In this document: positions 32,896 through 47,381 of the stretch, in pieces
Numbering within the stretch: the stretch's first letter is position 1
Layout: each line of letters begins with the position of its first letter
Origin: Tubiluchus corallicola
Lineage: Eukaryota > Priapulida > Priapulimorpha > Priapulimorphida > Tubiluchidae
Direction of reading: 5' to 3'
Assembly: GCA_030141605.1 (NCBI GenBank)
Contig: JAQGDQ010000029.1
Span: forward strand, 923,501 to 987,500
DNA length: 64,000 bases
The notes under the pieces: model-generated
The model's database searches: none
Told to the model about the DNA's origin: nothing
The model's input: only the letters and a program-made list of their open reading frames with translations
Translations under genes and position numbers: made by a program

Positions 32896-34710
32896 TGGAA
32901 AATTGCAGAGCTTGAGGTCATAGTTATCATACCTGCCTGCAACACAGTTTCTAAGAACTGAGTTCGAAAATGGAAAAGTTCGAAACAGCGACTTTTTGAC
33001 TTCTTGACTCTGAAAGAGCATTTGGGTCCAAATGAACTGTTCAGCTTATCCGTTCAGTTCAAAAGAACCTCTCTTACATCCGCTGCTATGTCCATTCACA
33101 TGCAGTTCACCCCCATGGAGCCTAACACTCACTTGAAGTCTTGCTTTGCAATTCTCTGTTTTACTCTTAAAGTTTTGACTTTCGTAGCTTTGTCCATCTT
33201 AAGAATTGTAAAATATCGTATAGCCACTGGCCACAGTCGTTTCTTGAAAAGATGCTTCCTGTTCTACCGAACAATGTGGTAAATTTCTCAGTGAACAAAA
33301 TGTGGACTGCTGCAGAGATTTGACTTTTGGACTTTAGCGGTGGTGTGGTCACTGTACCAAATTCCTGAATGCCAGAATTATTTTTCCTTCTTATTGCAAA
33401 GTGTATGTAAGCAAAGATTTAGTTGCGTCTACGAAATGTGAAGTGTATTACAGTTTGTGGTTTTTTAGCTTGCTCAGTGATTTAATACTGATCAATAGCA
33501 AGTTTGTTCTTGATTTTTGATCAAAAAGTGAGGTGCGTGAAGAAAAGAATGATGGATAAAGGAGAGAAAGGGGTGATGCAAGGGTATAGACAGAGGAACA
33601 AAAGTACGAACAAAACACCATACAGAAGAATTATGAGGAGAAGAAGCAGGAAGAAAAAACTGAATTAAAAATCGTGACAGTAACAACCAATTTGATAAAA
33701 AGTTTACTAATGGGCTAATAACTTGATGTAGTTGCATTAATCACTTTTAGAAGAATCAAAACAGGAAATATATAACATGGCCTTGATCGTCATGTTCTTC
33801 AATTCGTTTCAAAAATATGAGATAATAAAGTGTGTAATTGAGGTGGTTTGTAGAAAGGAACGCAACCTTCAATTGCAACCCTGGATGAAAAATTAAGTTG
33901 GTGTGATAGTTATTAAAGCCGGAATCAAAAACTTAACTTATATGCGCAATGTAATTATTAGTTGCTCGATAACTCATGCGATAGTTGTTCAATTTCTAAT
34001 TTCACACGATACGTATCATGTAATTGTTCTTGTGCGCAAGTTTTGTAGTTGTTACTGCGTGACTAACTTCATGGTTTATGTAGTGTCGGTTTGCGTAATT
34101 TTGCTATGATCTCCAAATTCATGATGGTGGGGTTGGTTTTATAATTTTTTTAACCTTGGAAACTTTCACTACCGCGTCGCTAAATTGCTGAAGATATTAC
34201 TGTGAAGACCAAACAAGTTGAAGTTAACGGCAATCCTTTTATTTGTATATAAAAATTTGTTTTTCTTCCGCTCGTTTGATAACTCCACCCATCTTCACTT
34301 CAGAAAAATGTAGCATGTTTATTACTTGCATAACCTTGGTATTTAGTAGAAACTATACAGATATTTATATATACGTGTTGATTGTACATGTATCTTCTAC
34401 TGAGAGAAAAGTGACAAAGGTCCAGATAATGTCTGAAAGTTGAAAAATTCCGGGCTTGTTCATTGTGATTGATGCATTCGTCAATACTAGTTGTGTCTCG
34501 CACTATGACCGAGGTCTTAACTTTGATCATGGCATCGCATCTTGAGTATGTTTATCTTGCTACGATCGTTTACTGTAATTAATTGAAGGGTGTATGACAG
34601 TGTATACAATCAATAGAGGCGCGGTTTATTTTCAATTCCAGCGATATTGTTTCCTACATCCATTAAAACTGCATGCCGACTGACCACTATTTAGGAAATT
34701 TAGAAATAGT

Positions 34711-34822
34711 CCTTTTATTTCTACTGATCCAAGTAAAAAATACAATTACATCTAAAATTTCCCTAATGCGAAAGAAAGTAATCTTTCGACTGATCTAGTA
34801 AAACGATATTCACTCTAAAATG
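34711..34822. repeat. Diverged direct repeat, about 45-base units
   Basis: CTACTGATCCAAGTAAA..TCTAAAAT (about 34721-34760) and CGACTGATCTAGTAAAA..TCTAAAAT (about 34789-34822) align with roughly 70-75% identity. Confidence 0.5.
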
Positions 34823-34883
34823 AATACAGTAGATGCAATAAGCCTTTTCACAGTTTCCTTTCGCGAACGGACAGTTGCTGCAT

Positions 34884-35187
34884 GTCAAAGGTTAAGTGTA
34901 CCACAGCAACGCATCCTAGCTACAACTGTCACGTAACGTGTGTGCACAACAAAGCTTTCTGTCGCATCAGTTCGGTAACTTCGATTCTTTTACGTGGACG
35001 TTACTTAATTATGCATTAGCCTGCGCGTAGAGTGATTTATTACCAGGATTGTGCTTGAGAACAAGAAAAAATGAACTAGGCAAGATTCTAGCTGTTAAAA
35101 CAGTTACTATTACAGCAACTTGAGCTGCAAGGCGTACAGGCTGTTAAGTGTACACAAATACGTTGTCTGGTACACTTAACCTTTGAC
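34884..35187. repeat. Inverted repeat with 27-base arms
   Basis: GTCAAAGGTTAAGTGTACCA (34884-34903, extending to CAACG at 34911) is the exact reverse complement of 35168-35187, with CGTTG at 35161 continuing the pairing. The enclosed 250 bases show no coding signal. It could be a small non-autonomous DNA element or a chance foldback of an older repeat. Confidence 0.7.
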
Positions 35188-36193
35188 CTTTTCCTGATCA
35201 CCATTAATCGCTGGAACCGAGAAGAGGCTTATTGAGTGAATTTAACTTTTACAGTTGCATCATAGTCATGTAAACATTTAAAATGCAAAATATATGTTAT
35301 AAAAGCTTATAGACACTTTGAAGCGTGGCCTGTTTCATTATTTCGCCTGACAGTGATTCATAGAGCAATGTTTTTAATTAATTTTTATAGTTCTTTATTG
35401 CCATGCTCTTTGACAATTCGTGTACTAGTAATAATTTATTACATGGCGTCAATCTTTGAAAAGCATGATCACTGTAATTTAAATAATTTATAATTACAAA
35501 AGTACAACTATAAAAATAACGCCTGTAGAATAACATTAAGCTCATAACATTATTTTCGTATTTATAACCGCTTATAACCGAGTTCAAAAAGTCATAGAGG
35601 ATGCATTCTTTGAGCTAATAGTAGACGACATTAACACCGGACCTGAGTGTATGGAATCTTTTGTTTTCTCTCTAATTATGGCGCATGGCAGTATGTCACT
35701 GGGGTCAACAGATTGTAATTCAAACTATTTAGAAGAAAAATTGTCAGCTTAAGAATCAGGCTTGAAAGTTTACAAACCTCCATTGCGTGATGTCGACCAT
35801 TTTTCTCCTACGCGCGCTTCTAATTAAAAAGATGGTACAACTTAAAAGCTAAACTTGCGTGTATGGAAAACATTAAAGTAAATCAGGGTGACTGACATAC
35901 CACTGACCTTGTATAGCACAAGTTCGAATATTTGGAAAAGAATTAGTAAAATAATGGCTCTTCATACGTTAATGTCCTGAGAACTGTACTTGCCTATTGA
36001 ATATTATAATGAATAATAATAGCAATTAATAAAGTATAAAGTTGAACATGAAAAACAAGCACTAGCAAGTAAAGAATAACTTATAGACCTACTACATAGC
36101 AAACAAATAAGCAAGAGGGACGAGTACACAAAACTCAAAGACAACCTGCTCGACAATCCTAAAAAATCTGCACAATAAATAATATATGCATAT

Positions 36194-36290
36194 GGTAAGA
36201 TGGGTTAATAGTCGTACACAGGCTAAGGTTGGACATTGAGTTTCAGGCTTTGCTAAAAATAACAAAATAGTATATAAACTGTTTTTGCTC
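36194..36290 (+). repeat. Dispersed repeat family B, copy 1
   Basis: This segment of about 97 bases matches 54445-54540 at roughly 75-80%: GGTAAGATGGGTTAAT, GTACACAGGCTAA, TTTCAGGCTTTGCTAAA and ATAGTATA-A--CTGTTTTT. Probably a transposon terminal region; neither copy codes. Confidence 0.7.
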
Positions 36291-38819
36291 TTTTTTTAGT
36301 AAACTCGTTTTACCCACAGCACCTGTACTCGTTCCTAAAGAGTAGAAGCCTAGCGCCAATGCAAAAATCGTTGCGGCCACGATTTTAAAAACAATAGCTA
36401 ATTTATCAGTTGATTATTAAACAAATTGTCGATTTTCCGTCATTCTATCAAGCATTTCTATGAACTTTTTTTGCATATTATATAGTTTTCTTTGACGAAA
36501 TTTGTGCTATGACTAAAATGTGTGCTACTTGTTGGTGATAATGTGGCATGAGTTACTTAAATACAAAAACAGGACCTGGGCAGAATATTAGATGTAATGA
36601 CATACAATGACTATATTAATATTTGTCGTATATATTGTAGGCTGGGGTCAGGTTAAGCCTTCTTGTGAATTAGGTGCCTCGCATTTAATAGCATAGAGTG
36701 TGTATAACATAACACGCATGCGTCGTGTGTTATAAGTATAGACGCCATTAGCATAATTTTGCGGCATATATTTCATAGCTTTGTGTGATTATTTTTTCAA
36801 CAATTATGTGTCATTAGCCATGGCAGGGAGGGGCAAATCAGAGGCAAATTGTTGGCTGTAATTTACGCCTATAAATGCCTGTATTTGGGTGGAACTGGTT
36901 GTGTTATAATGCGGGTATGTTTTTATAGGAAATTTGAGCGCGCAAAGTTGCAGCGTGAACTCATTCGGATAATCAGTGAAGTCCTTATCAAATTCTGAGT
37001 GTAAAAATTTGCTCCTGGTACTTGAACACCGGGTCTATGCTTCGTCGCAAGTGATACAAAACCAATTTGATAGTTTGCAAAAATAGAATACGTAATAATA
37101 TGTAATAATTGCACTTGAATGCGTGTTAAACCTGTTATTATAAATCATAATAAACTAGGAATTTTAATCTGCTATTTCACGTACGTTAACCATTACATTA
37201 AAGGCTACTGGAGTTGTCAAAAACTTGTGGCCACATTGTAGAGAATTAAATCGTGCACAGCAAAAGTAAATGTTCATGTTTGGATAAGCGTTGATGACAA
37301 AAATGCATGTTAATTTTTTGACTTTAGAGTCTTCAGTCATTTGTCATTTTAAATAAAATGAGTTTTAGATAACACAATGTGTTTACAGATATTTCTTTCT
37401 GGTTTGTACAAAATTCGGCATTTATTCAGGTAAAATATTCGCAATAAATGTATGACATTTCCAGTTCTCTCGACTCTTTCTCAACCATGCAATATCTTCA
37501 CTGTGAATATTACAGAGTATAGATAAAGGTTGAAAAAGTGTAATATATGTCTGTTAAGCCATGGACGCCGAATACTTTCCCAAGTGAGGTCGCTTTACTC
37601 ATCTGTGCTTTATTTCATGCAACGCTTAAATTTTTATTAAAATATGTAGAGATAAAATACTTCGCTTTAGCATTGCTAAAATTTGATTAATTTGTTATCT
37701 GCAATTTGTTTCTGATATCTGGCTTTGTATCCCGATTGGCACTTGTTATTGTCATTTCACCATCGTCATAGTCATCGTCACGCTAGCATCACTATCACTA
37801 TCAGTGTTCCAAAATTCCTTTATGTTTGATTAACTAAAGAATGCAATTCAGAATAAGGAGGGTGTATACATACTATACAGTTCAACATTCATCAATAATC
37901 TTATACCGCCTTGAGCTGTCGCTGTGACGTTCCATTGTAATAATCTCTCAAGGTTGTATGTGTCATAAAAAGATCAAAAGTTTTGTAAGGTTTGACAGGA
38001 AAAGGGCATTCAGATTACTTTTACATGACTATATTGCATAACTATGCAAAACAGCAAACTCTAAATGAAACAAACGCGCACTCAAGAACGCACGCGTGCA
38101 CCAACCTACATGCACACACATGCACTGCTCACAATGCATGCACCTCTTACCCTGAGTGGTCACTGACTTATTTGGAGTGATTTGTGAAAAAAGTAGCCTT
38201 GCATAGTCGCGATTAACTTACAATTATTATTGAAATACGGTATAAATAAACCCAACATGTGTAATATCAGCGCATACACTGCTAAATGTACGTAGCCTTA
38301 ATTGTTAGTAGGTATAGCACGTTAAATGCTTCATGCCAAATCGTTATAAAATTGTACAATTAAACAACCTATTATTGCTTGGGATTGGACCCAATAGTGT
38401 GAAATTCAATGATTTTGTATTTGCTGGTGCGGAAAGCGTCCCTGAATTAAAATATTTGCAATAAAAGCTCTAGAAGAGTCAGTAAGCGAAAAGCAATTGC
38501 ATTATTTGTAACAGCAACACTATTTTTATAGTTTGTGATCCGACGACTAACTTTTTAAGAGGAAAATTTGAAAGTTCAGCTACCATTCGTGGACTCGCCA
38601 ATTTTGAAGGTGGCACATTTGTCGCTTTGAATTTATATAAAGTGCGACTATAGGTCATGAGTAGTCTTGTACCAGCGTCATTCATGGGCGCTTGCATACA
38701 ATATTTACAAATACGATCGACTTCCTATATGATTTTACCCCAAATAAATTATTGCGTTCAAAAAGCGATGGACTCTGACTTGATCAAGTAAATCGAGTTT
38801 GTTTTGTTAAGCGATGACT

Positions 38820-38839
38820 TAATCCGATTAATCAGATTA
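38820..38839. promoter_or_regulatory. Palindromic cluster of homeodomain-type TAAT/ATTA words
   Basis: TAATCCGATTAATCAGATTA is a near-perfect 20-base palindrome made of four TAATC/GATTA half-sites, the core bound by Bicoid/Otx-class homeodomains (TAATCC). Function is purely inferred from the words; AT-rich DNA produces such matches often. Confidence 0.2.
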
Positions 38840-41800
38840 GAACCAAGGCAGTTCTATGTTTTTTTAAGCTCTGCACTTTAGGAAATAGAAGTGGATGTAA
38901 GATGAAGTAAATAATTAAGTCATTCATACCAGTGTAGGTAGATTGGTTATCTGCCATGTTTACACGAAAGATATTACCGCGTGTTTGAGGTCAAAAGTCA
39001 AAGCCAAGACCAAGGACTAGAGGTTCTTATATTCTGAGCTTTAGTATGCTTAGAGGCTTGTATACTTAATCTAATGAGATTATAAGCAATTCTCCCTAAC
39101 GACGTGTTAAAAACTTTTACTAATTAACAGCAATATAAACGTACAAAGATTTTCTGATGGATCCGTATTTGTAATTACATAAGATATGATGGGAAAAAAT
39201 TCTTCGCAACGAAAAATGTGTTCTTCGCAATCTTTTATATGTTTATTTATAGACTAGCAAGATCATAAATGTAACGCTGCATCGTGATTATTGTTTTTGC
39301 ACCAAGGAACTAACATCAATGTTACAAATGTGCAAAGACATGGCGTAATTACTAATACGACAGCAATTAACCAATGAATACAGTATTTTGTCCCGTTAAT
39401 GTACACAAATATATGCCGAATTAGCCTTACTATGTTACCATGTACTTGTGTTGGGTCACGGGCCGACATTAGAATGTAGCTAGAAGTATTTTAACACTTC
39501 TTTGTAAAATATTTGCGTTTCAGTTACTGCATACGTTACAGCAGCTGTCTACAGTGTCTACTTCATCTCCCCAGATGTAGGTTAAGACTAGATTATGGTT
39601 TCTAACTTTTTACTAATAAGATAATTTGACGTTCTGATGTGCTGTACACTAAACGTTGTTTGAAGTGAAAACAACAAAGCCTCAGTATTTTGTACAGGTA
39701 TTTGGTAACTGTCTGTTCTCAGATGTCAAGGCAATCATATCATCTTGTTGGGTCGATGAATACTTTGGAATAAGATTTGCCGCTGCGGTTGTTGGTACCC
39801 GATTATTAATCATGCAAATGAGGGCCCAAATGAGACAATAAATGGACTTTCCTCGACTAACCTTGCACAATCTGGTTGTTGTCATCGGTCTGATGGCAAA
39901 AGGAAGCGTTAGATAACCCGATCCACTTGGGAGAAAAGACTGAGTAAAACCGATAATTTCTCCAAATGTCTTCGGGCAACAATGGACAGTGGTCAGTTTA
40001 GGATGACATGATGATTGATCGAGTAGTAATTGTTACGTCGATGCAAACGACTGAGAGAAAAGGGGTGCTGTTCTTTCGGTTGAGTGGGGCTGTCTTTACC
40101 GGGCTGTTTGCCGAAGCGTAACGAGTTCCAAATACTGCGCGAGCGGTTAGTGGTCATGTATACACATATTCGAGTGTAAAGTCATAGTCGTGTTCAAGTG
40201 AGTAAGCGCTAGCATTATCATCAAGTGTACGAAGTTTGTTTCTCCAAATTGGTCAACCCAAATAATATACGAAGCAACAAAAGTTAAATCTGACCGTGCA
40301 AAAATCTGTTGAGATCTGTAATGGTAATATTTTTATACGTCGGACTTCAGCAAAGTTTGTGTTTAGATACTCAGGAAAAGTGCGAAAGAATGTCTACATT
40401 GTTTTATTTCTGTCTGAATTTTATTTTCTCGATAAAATGAATTAAGATTATTTTTGTTATCCAATGTGTTAAAGTGGAACGCGATTTGGTGAATTGTCTC
40501 GAGATTTTCCTGGAGATTCCCACAATTCGTCATTATTTTGTGTTGTTATAAGTGAAGTTAATTATTGCCGATCGATGCTATAGATTTAAGGATGACTCGT
40601 ATCGTGTGCCTAGGTCGGAATCAAGCAAATTCAACTTCGTTGTACAGGTGAAATTTCTTTGTCAAATGGACTGGTATTCGCTTCTGGGTGAATTTGTTTC
40701 TTTCCCTAGTTTTCCTGGCAGTCGTTAGGATTATCATATTTAGATTATCAAATAGGCGTATGAATTTGATACCTATAGCGTTTATAGTTTTTGTAGAGCG
40801 AAAGTTCATTTAAACGTTAGTCACGCACAACTGTGTTTCAATTCAAGTAATCGTTTTTTATCGAGTCGTAAACGTTTATGGTATAGCAAACGTGTCAAGT
40901 TTTCCATTGTGCCACAAGAGAAACCAGGACGTGACAGAAATATTTGTAACAATCGGTTCCTTTATTTCTCTTCTTATAGTTTAACCCTTTTACGCGGAGG
41001 TCAATGTTAAGTGTCCTTGACAACAATGCAGTTTTCACAGATTGGTTAGCTAAGTGCAAATTGTGACATACATTTTCCGTTAAATACAGCTAAAGTACGA
41101 GTGGTCTAATGCATCAGTTCCAGCTATAGGTATAGCTTGTTAGGCATTACTTTAGACAAAACGTAATGCACTAAGGTTTATTTCTTTTTTGTCTGGAGAC
41201 TTTCTTTGATACATTTTTGTTATCTTTGAAAAGTTGTTAAGTAGCCTTTATTAAGTAATTTTTGTTAAGTTTATAAGTTAATTATGTCTTTATTAAATAA
41301 GAAATTTATCTCCACCCGCGAGACGCCTTTCTGAAGCGAAATTTTATAATGACAATAAGGCTTGCTTTGTAAATATAGGTACTTAAGTAAAATGCGAGAA
41401 TTGCATATAATATGCTATGACCTATGTGTCTCACTGAAACAAGTTTTACATTTTAAAGTTAAATATAAATTTGAAACACGATTACTCGAGTAACTACTGA
41501 AGATCAAGAACCAGATCACAATATCAATAATTACTAAAACTTGTACAGTTTCCACTTTTGCCGAAAGGTCAATAAGAAAGACTATATGCAGCTAAAAGAT
41601 AGCTAATCTTGACTAATGTGGGCTAAAATGACACCAGTTTTTGTTGAAAAAAATGCGTTACCATTCCGGGGAAAGCATTTGTCGAAGTAACCTACATCAC
41701 TATTCTCAGCAGAACTCTGGCAGCTGGTAGAATGTGTTACAGTCTCATTGAATGACACCTGAAAGCGTTTTTATTACACAGCTGTCAATAATAGGCCTCT

Positions 41801-42327
41801 TCATTTCTACTAAAACTTTTTTCTGTCCGCCCGTCAGCGTGTCAGATGCCCGACGCATACAAATTTTCGCTCGAATAATTTTTTGCTTTGTCTGAGTTCT
41901 TGGCACTTTTACGCGCTTAATACTCAGCGCATGTCTATTACACGTTTTAATCTAGTTAGTAGCTCTTAAGACACTCAGCATCCTCTCTGAGTTTTTTCTA
42001 AGTTAGTTTGTTGCACTCGAGTCAGCTTTAATGGCGTTACGCCTACTCGGTGTCCCGAATAAAAAATCGAGCGTGCCCTGGGTTTGCAATGGGTTGCGAC
42101 CAAAAACGCCTACAACAAAAGTATATGCATACAACTGAAAAGAAACTAAATGTTAGATTGTCAAGTCTTCGCTTCGTGCTGATCGTAAATTTAGGACATG
42201 ATTCAGAAACATTCCGGATCTAGATAATTATTGTTAGGCGCTTAGAAAAGTTGAACGGTTTTAGCTTTGAAGAGGCGCGCCCATGCTTTTTTGGAAGAGG
42301 AATCTTCAAATGTATTACGTTGAGACT

Positions 42328-42397
42328 ATTATGTTACATATATACAAAATATTATATTACGTGTATACAAAATATTGTATTACGTGTATATAAAAAT
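42328..42397. repeat. Tandem repeat, three units of 23 bases
   Basis: Units ATTATGTTACATATATACAAAAT-like begin at 42328, 42351 and 42374 with few mismatches (ATTACGTGTATA-AAAAT in units two and three). Confidence 0.85.
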
Positions 42398-43268
42398 TCA
42401 TTTCGCTTTACTCATTTATCTATTTAGGTAATGTAGCCATAGTATAAAACCCATAAATTTATAGATGAGTTTATATTACATCTATTTTCTGAAGAAAATT
42501 ATACTGAAGTAGTTTATTATGCCTTTTTGGATGTTTTTGGATTGTTGTCCTTGTTGTGTTAATGCGTTAGTGAATAAATGAATCAATAATTAACATAGCT
42601 TATCTATAAGAAATTAATTTCCAACTTATCTATGTAAAAATTAGAAATTAGTAATACATGTATAATTAATGTGGACTGATCTGACTGTGGATGAAGTTAG
42701 GTCTGTTTATGAATTTAGTGGAAATATGACTTTAAAAAAATTAAATAGTAGTCTGTTAGTAGGGCCCTATTCCCTATGTCATTATTTAATTGTAATGAAA
42801 TACAACTCTTACAAATCTATATGAATTTTCACACAGAGTGGTATGTAACATCCTCAGTTTATGTATTTGGCCTCAATCCCCTTCGTGGAATTTCGGTAGA
42901 AAATTTAATCTTGCCGTCAATGAAATGACGTTATCGACCTAAAAGTTCAGTCCGATTGTTTGCTATAAAGAGCAGTTAAACGTTTGTGCTTGTTCAAATT
43001 TTGCACACACAAATTTTATTCTCATGCGCTGTCATAATTATGTTTATGTCATATGTCAAGTTACTATAAAAGGTAATCAGCGGGGATTTTTGGTAAGCTA
43101 TGTATGTGGCAGCTGAAATAGGTATAGATAGAATGAAAATGAATAATGGTTTGAATTATAATGTATAATTAGTTGAAAATAGACCATTCTTTCGCGAAAT
43201 TTTCGAGCAGAATAAATTACTGTGATTATATTTATGATTTTAAGATGATTAAATAACCGCATTTAGGC

Positions 43269-43302
43269 CTCTCTCTTTCTCTTTCTCTCTTTCTCTTTCT
43301 CT

Positions 43303-43390
<88 letters not shown>

Positions 43391-43391
43391 T
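43269..43391. repeat. Compound (CT)n-(TA)n microsatellite
   Basis: Pyrimidine CT/TTTC repeats (43269-43342) pass directly into TA repeats, with one A insertion near 43372. Confidence 0.95.
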
Positions 43392-45590
43392 TCTTGTTAA
43401 GCACGTGCTATAATTATTTTTTATACATGAAGTATAAAACTTCTTCCTAATTTTATTTTACAGTGTACTCAGTACCTACTTGACATAGTTTATAGATCAT
43501 TAGAGAAGGTCTTTTATACATCGTTTATTAATCTTTTATATATTTTTGAGCACATAAGCAGATTTAAGCTCCAGACTTGTTTCCATTCCTGCTCTTCTGA
43601 TTAATAGATTTTCTTATACTTTTTCATAGTTTTTTGCCCAAAAGCAAATTCTTTTTTCTCGTAATCTTCTGATCCAGTAACAGTAATATTGATGGAAGCA
43701 AAGTTATTTCTTAATAATTAAATAGCCTTTAATTTTAGGTATAACTGCTTCTGTGTGTAGAGTTAATAATAACCTTTCCCTATCCCATTCTCTTTGCTCT
43801 TGTAGGCCCAATTATTTACCAGCAAGTACTGCACAATGAAAGTATAAACATACCACAGCGGAATTTAGTGTATGAAAAGCGCATAATTTGTATACCAGTC
43901 CGTGTGTGCAGATTCTTTAGAAGATCAAAGGATTTAAGAATGACCAGAACCCATTGTGTTCTCGCGCCAAGGTTCGAAAATCGGAACACTGATCCAGTTC
44001 CAAGGTTCCAATTCGGCTACAAAATCAATCAGTAACGTCAACATACCGGATTGTTTGTAAACTTTACAAATCTGCCGGATTTATTGTTCCCGTTTCGGAT
44101 TCTTTTTGAGGACTGGTGCGTGATTCCGGTACAACATCCAGGGCAAATTAGAGGGTCACATCAGCGTGGGAGTTGCTTTTGTGTTATGCAGGCCAGCAAA
44201 TAGTGCAGCACAAGTATCCACAAGAAATTTAAGCTGCGTATTACGTGTAACCAAGCTACTAAAGTAAAATTAGACGTTTAATTATACCCCTTAAAAGGAT
44301 GTGCTATTTAAAATCATAAAAGGCCCAAGGAGTTTTTTGGGGAGGGGGAGGGGGCGTGTATATTTAGGACTAAGCAAACAATTGCTCAGAGACTATATAA
44401 TCTAATAATAATTAGCTTTAAATGTTTTGTCCACTGAAGCCTATGCCTCATCAGTCGTTTATAGTAACTATTGACTTACCATACTATTGGAAGGGTTACG
44501 TGAAATTAAAAAGTAAAAATGGAAAAATTCTTGGTGTAAAAACAAGGCCTTTATAAGCTTCCAAGTAAAGTGCAACTCGGTTTTGTAACTCACTGAGCAT
44601 GTACATTAAAACGAGGTAAATTATAACAATTTTAGCGAGATTTTTTATGTGCAGACGTTACTATTATTGCTTAAAACATTTAAAGCTTACAGCGGTTTTT
44701 ATTGTTATGTACAACGTAAGCAAAAAAATTTACTATTCATATATAAATATATAGCTGAGTGATGTATGGAAGTTCGAGTTTTTATAAGTACGTGATAATA
44801 TTGTGTACTCATCTTCGTAACAACAATGCATTATGATAATTATGTGATTATAAGTAGCAATGTATATACGGTTATATAAGTTAATTGGTACCAGTTCGGA
44901 TTATCTCCCACTAACAATACTCACACGATGAGACCGTCCGAATAGCCTGTGATTTCACTGTTCTGAATACTAAAAACCTACCGACTGATGTTACGTTCTC
45001 TCGGAAATTGGTGGAAAATTAATAATCGATTGCTGTGCGATTATTGAGTGGTACGAACTAGAATTACCAGCAATTTATAAACTAGAGTTCATGTAACTAT
45101 TTCGCTTGCTGGCTTGTACATGCTTATTACCCTGTTTGACTGACATGTTTTTGGAAAAAACTGTGTCACTGTAATGTTAGAATCGTAGTAAATTAGCTTG
45201 TTGATTATTGCTATTACAATATGTATACATGTCCTGTGGGATTGCTTGGTGTTCAAGCATTCAAGCAAAAGAAAACACACCTCTTCTGTGGCACACTAGT
45301 GTTATGAAATATGTAATGTACAGGCTATAATATTAATATTACATGTATTTTAAAGACTCACATTATTATGACCTTCACTTGAATATTTTCAGTTACTTAA
45401 ATTCCTCTTCTAAAAAAGAAAAAGAGGGCTTTATTAAGGAACTTTATGCGGTTAACATACGCCTAAATGCTAGAAAAGTCCGCTCTATAATTTGTTCTGT
45501 AATTCAATTACTTAGTGAGAGAATGGAACAGATCAGTCAGAATATTAAACTAAAAACCGTACGTGGAAAAATTTTGTGCAGAAGTTTCAC

Positions 45591-45736
45591 AAAATCGTTC
45601 TATATTTTATTATTTAATATTTAAATAAATAAATAATATTTATATAGAATAATTATAATTAAATATAGAACGATTTAAATAAATAAATAATATTTATTTA
45701 AATCGTTCTATATTTAATTATAATTATTCTATATAA
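45591..45736. repeat. Perfect 46-base-arm palindrome with a partial third copy
   Basis: Positions 45640-45685 are the exact reverse complement of 45691-45736, separated by five bases (AATAA). I checked every pair and found no mismatch. Just upstream, 45592-45650 repeats parts of both arms (AAATCGTTCTATATTT, then ATTTAAATAAATAAATAATA and TATATAGAAT) in direct orientation. The lack of divergence suggests a recent origin, for example by template switching, or active conversion between arms. Confidence 0.95.
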
Positions 45737-47381
45737 TCTCGCTAATAAATACGACAAATAATCCGAATTATAAAAGCAATGTACTTGGAACTTTACTTAC
45801 AAGTACAACCATTCGTGATCTAATGTCTTTCCACAAACTATTCAAATTAAGATGCAGATTTACATTCACTAGACCTAGGCCTAGATTCACTAGATATTTG
45901 TAAATATTACACAGTTTTTAAAATCCCGTTTCGGTTTCTTTAAGCCTTAAATTTACTGGCATATTGGGTTTACCTAAATAGATCATTTCTTTTAAGTAAT
46001 TAGAAATGTACTTTTTTATATTTAACACTCATTCGTCAATACTCGTAATTGCTAGGTGTAGGCTACATATAAAGCATACATTTAACTTGGTCTACCAATT
46101 TAGATATTTATTTAATACTATTTATATTTATATTACAAATATAAGTAGTTTTATTCTTTGAGCTAACGGACACACCTACGTATTTGCTACACCTGCCGTA
46201 TTGTTGCAAGATAAGAGGTTTGCTTCACCACTTTTATGCCATTAAAACATCAACAAGTTAAAGGAGATGTTATGCGTGACTTGATAATTTGTGTAGAAAG
46301 GGCATTCATACACGGGAACATTCTTCAGTGAGTTTTATGGGCAGTATTATTATTAATATCAGATGAACTGTAATGTCATACCTTGAATGATCTTAAGAAC
46401 TTGTGACATTGACGTCTTGTTGTATGTAGCAACCCGGAAATATACGCTGGAATTTGGTTTTAAAATTTGGCTTGGAAGAGTAATAATAGTTCTTTATTTC
46501 TAAAGTATAGACATTTTAAAGGCACGGCATGGACGTGAAAGCTTTTGTTCATAAAACCTATAAATATCTATACAAATGCTTTTACATGTACTCTTACGTA
46601 TAACAGATAACAGATAACAACAAGTCTTTGAACTTGCGTGTAATGCATTTTAACTGCATTTCTTTCTATACTTTTATTTTATGACACTTATCTTTTACTC
46701 GTACGTTTTTAATATTAAGCGATTTTCGGTAATAATAAGCGGTTATTATTATTACTTGGCCATTTAGTTTCATAAATTAAGTTTAATGAAAGTAAAATGA
46801 GTGTTTGTTGGGTAATTTTATTGAAAATCCACAGATATAAAAGAAAAATCATCAGGTATTATAGAACCAATATAGCCTAATTATTGAAGGTCCATTGCGC
46901 ACTAAAATTATAGGGTTGATTGTTTTGCTAATGTAGTGTATGTAAAGTAGAGCGTTAAATTAAAACTTTTACTTTTCGTAACATCAGCGGCCTGTTTTGT
47001 CAACTGTGCATGGCTTGGTAATCTTCGACACATTTCACTAGACAGTTTTCATTTGGCAAGTCTTCGGGGCCAACTTGGGGCCTTCCGGATCAGGAATATT
47101 GAGCATGTCTAAAAATAATCTTGTAGCCTTATATGTCTTTTCCCTTTTCTAAAGAACTTCGTACTATTAGAGGAGTGCTGCACAACTGTAGAAACGCAGA
47201 CAGTACTCACTGAGAAATGCGGACTGAGAATTTGAACGCAGAATGGTCGTAATAAACGAACTTTATTCTTTTAAAACCAACGGCAATTTGGGATAGCTGC
47301 TATCGAAGCCTATAAGCATTCTTCAGTAAGCCAACTGCCATATATAGCGTTATCTACTATGCTGAAAAAATAAAAGTAAAA

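Larger units (their letters stand above)
30897..36193. other. Non-coding stretch
   Basis: No exon is supported. It contains the CAG/CAA-type low-complexity region (32725), a diverged direct repeat (34711) and an inverted repeat (34884/35161), described separately. Confidence 0.5.
36291..45590. other. Non-coding stretch
   Basis: Nothing coding is supported across this stretch. A CpG-containing patch at 40060-40200 ends in a good donor-like site (GTGAGT at 40199) and could be an untranslated first exon. A strong-looking acceptor at 43805 is followed by 75 open codons. Both are within chance expectation and neither is called as a gene. Confidence 0.45.

Noticed and set aside
32734-33021. Leucine-rich 95-codon - strand frame
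   Set aside because: Produced by the AGC/AAC trinucleotide repeat.
37562-37586. GCCATGGACGCCGAATAC.. followed by GTGAGG, resembling a first exon
   Set aside because: Perfect start context but AT-rich surroundings, no promoter words and only eight codons; too weak.
38479-38697. 72-codon - strand frame (..FKATNVPPSKLASPRMVAEL..)
   Set aside because: Composition felt like a repeated element, but no second copy was seen here and no family could be named.
43806-44035. Strong acceptor followed by 75 open codons
   Set aside because: About 30 frames of this length are expected by chance in the window by my rough estimate; no motif and no linked exon.
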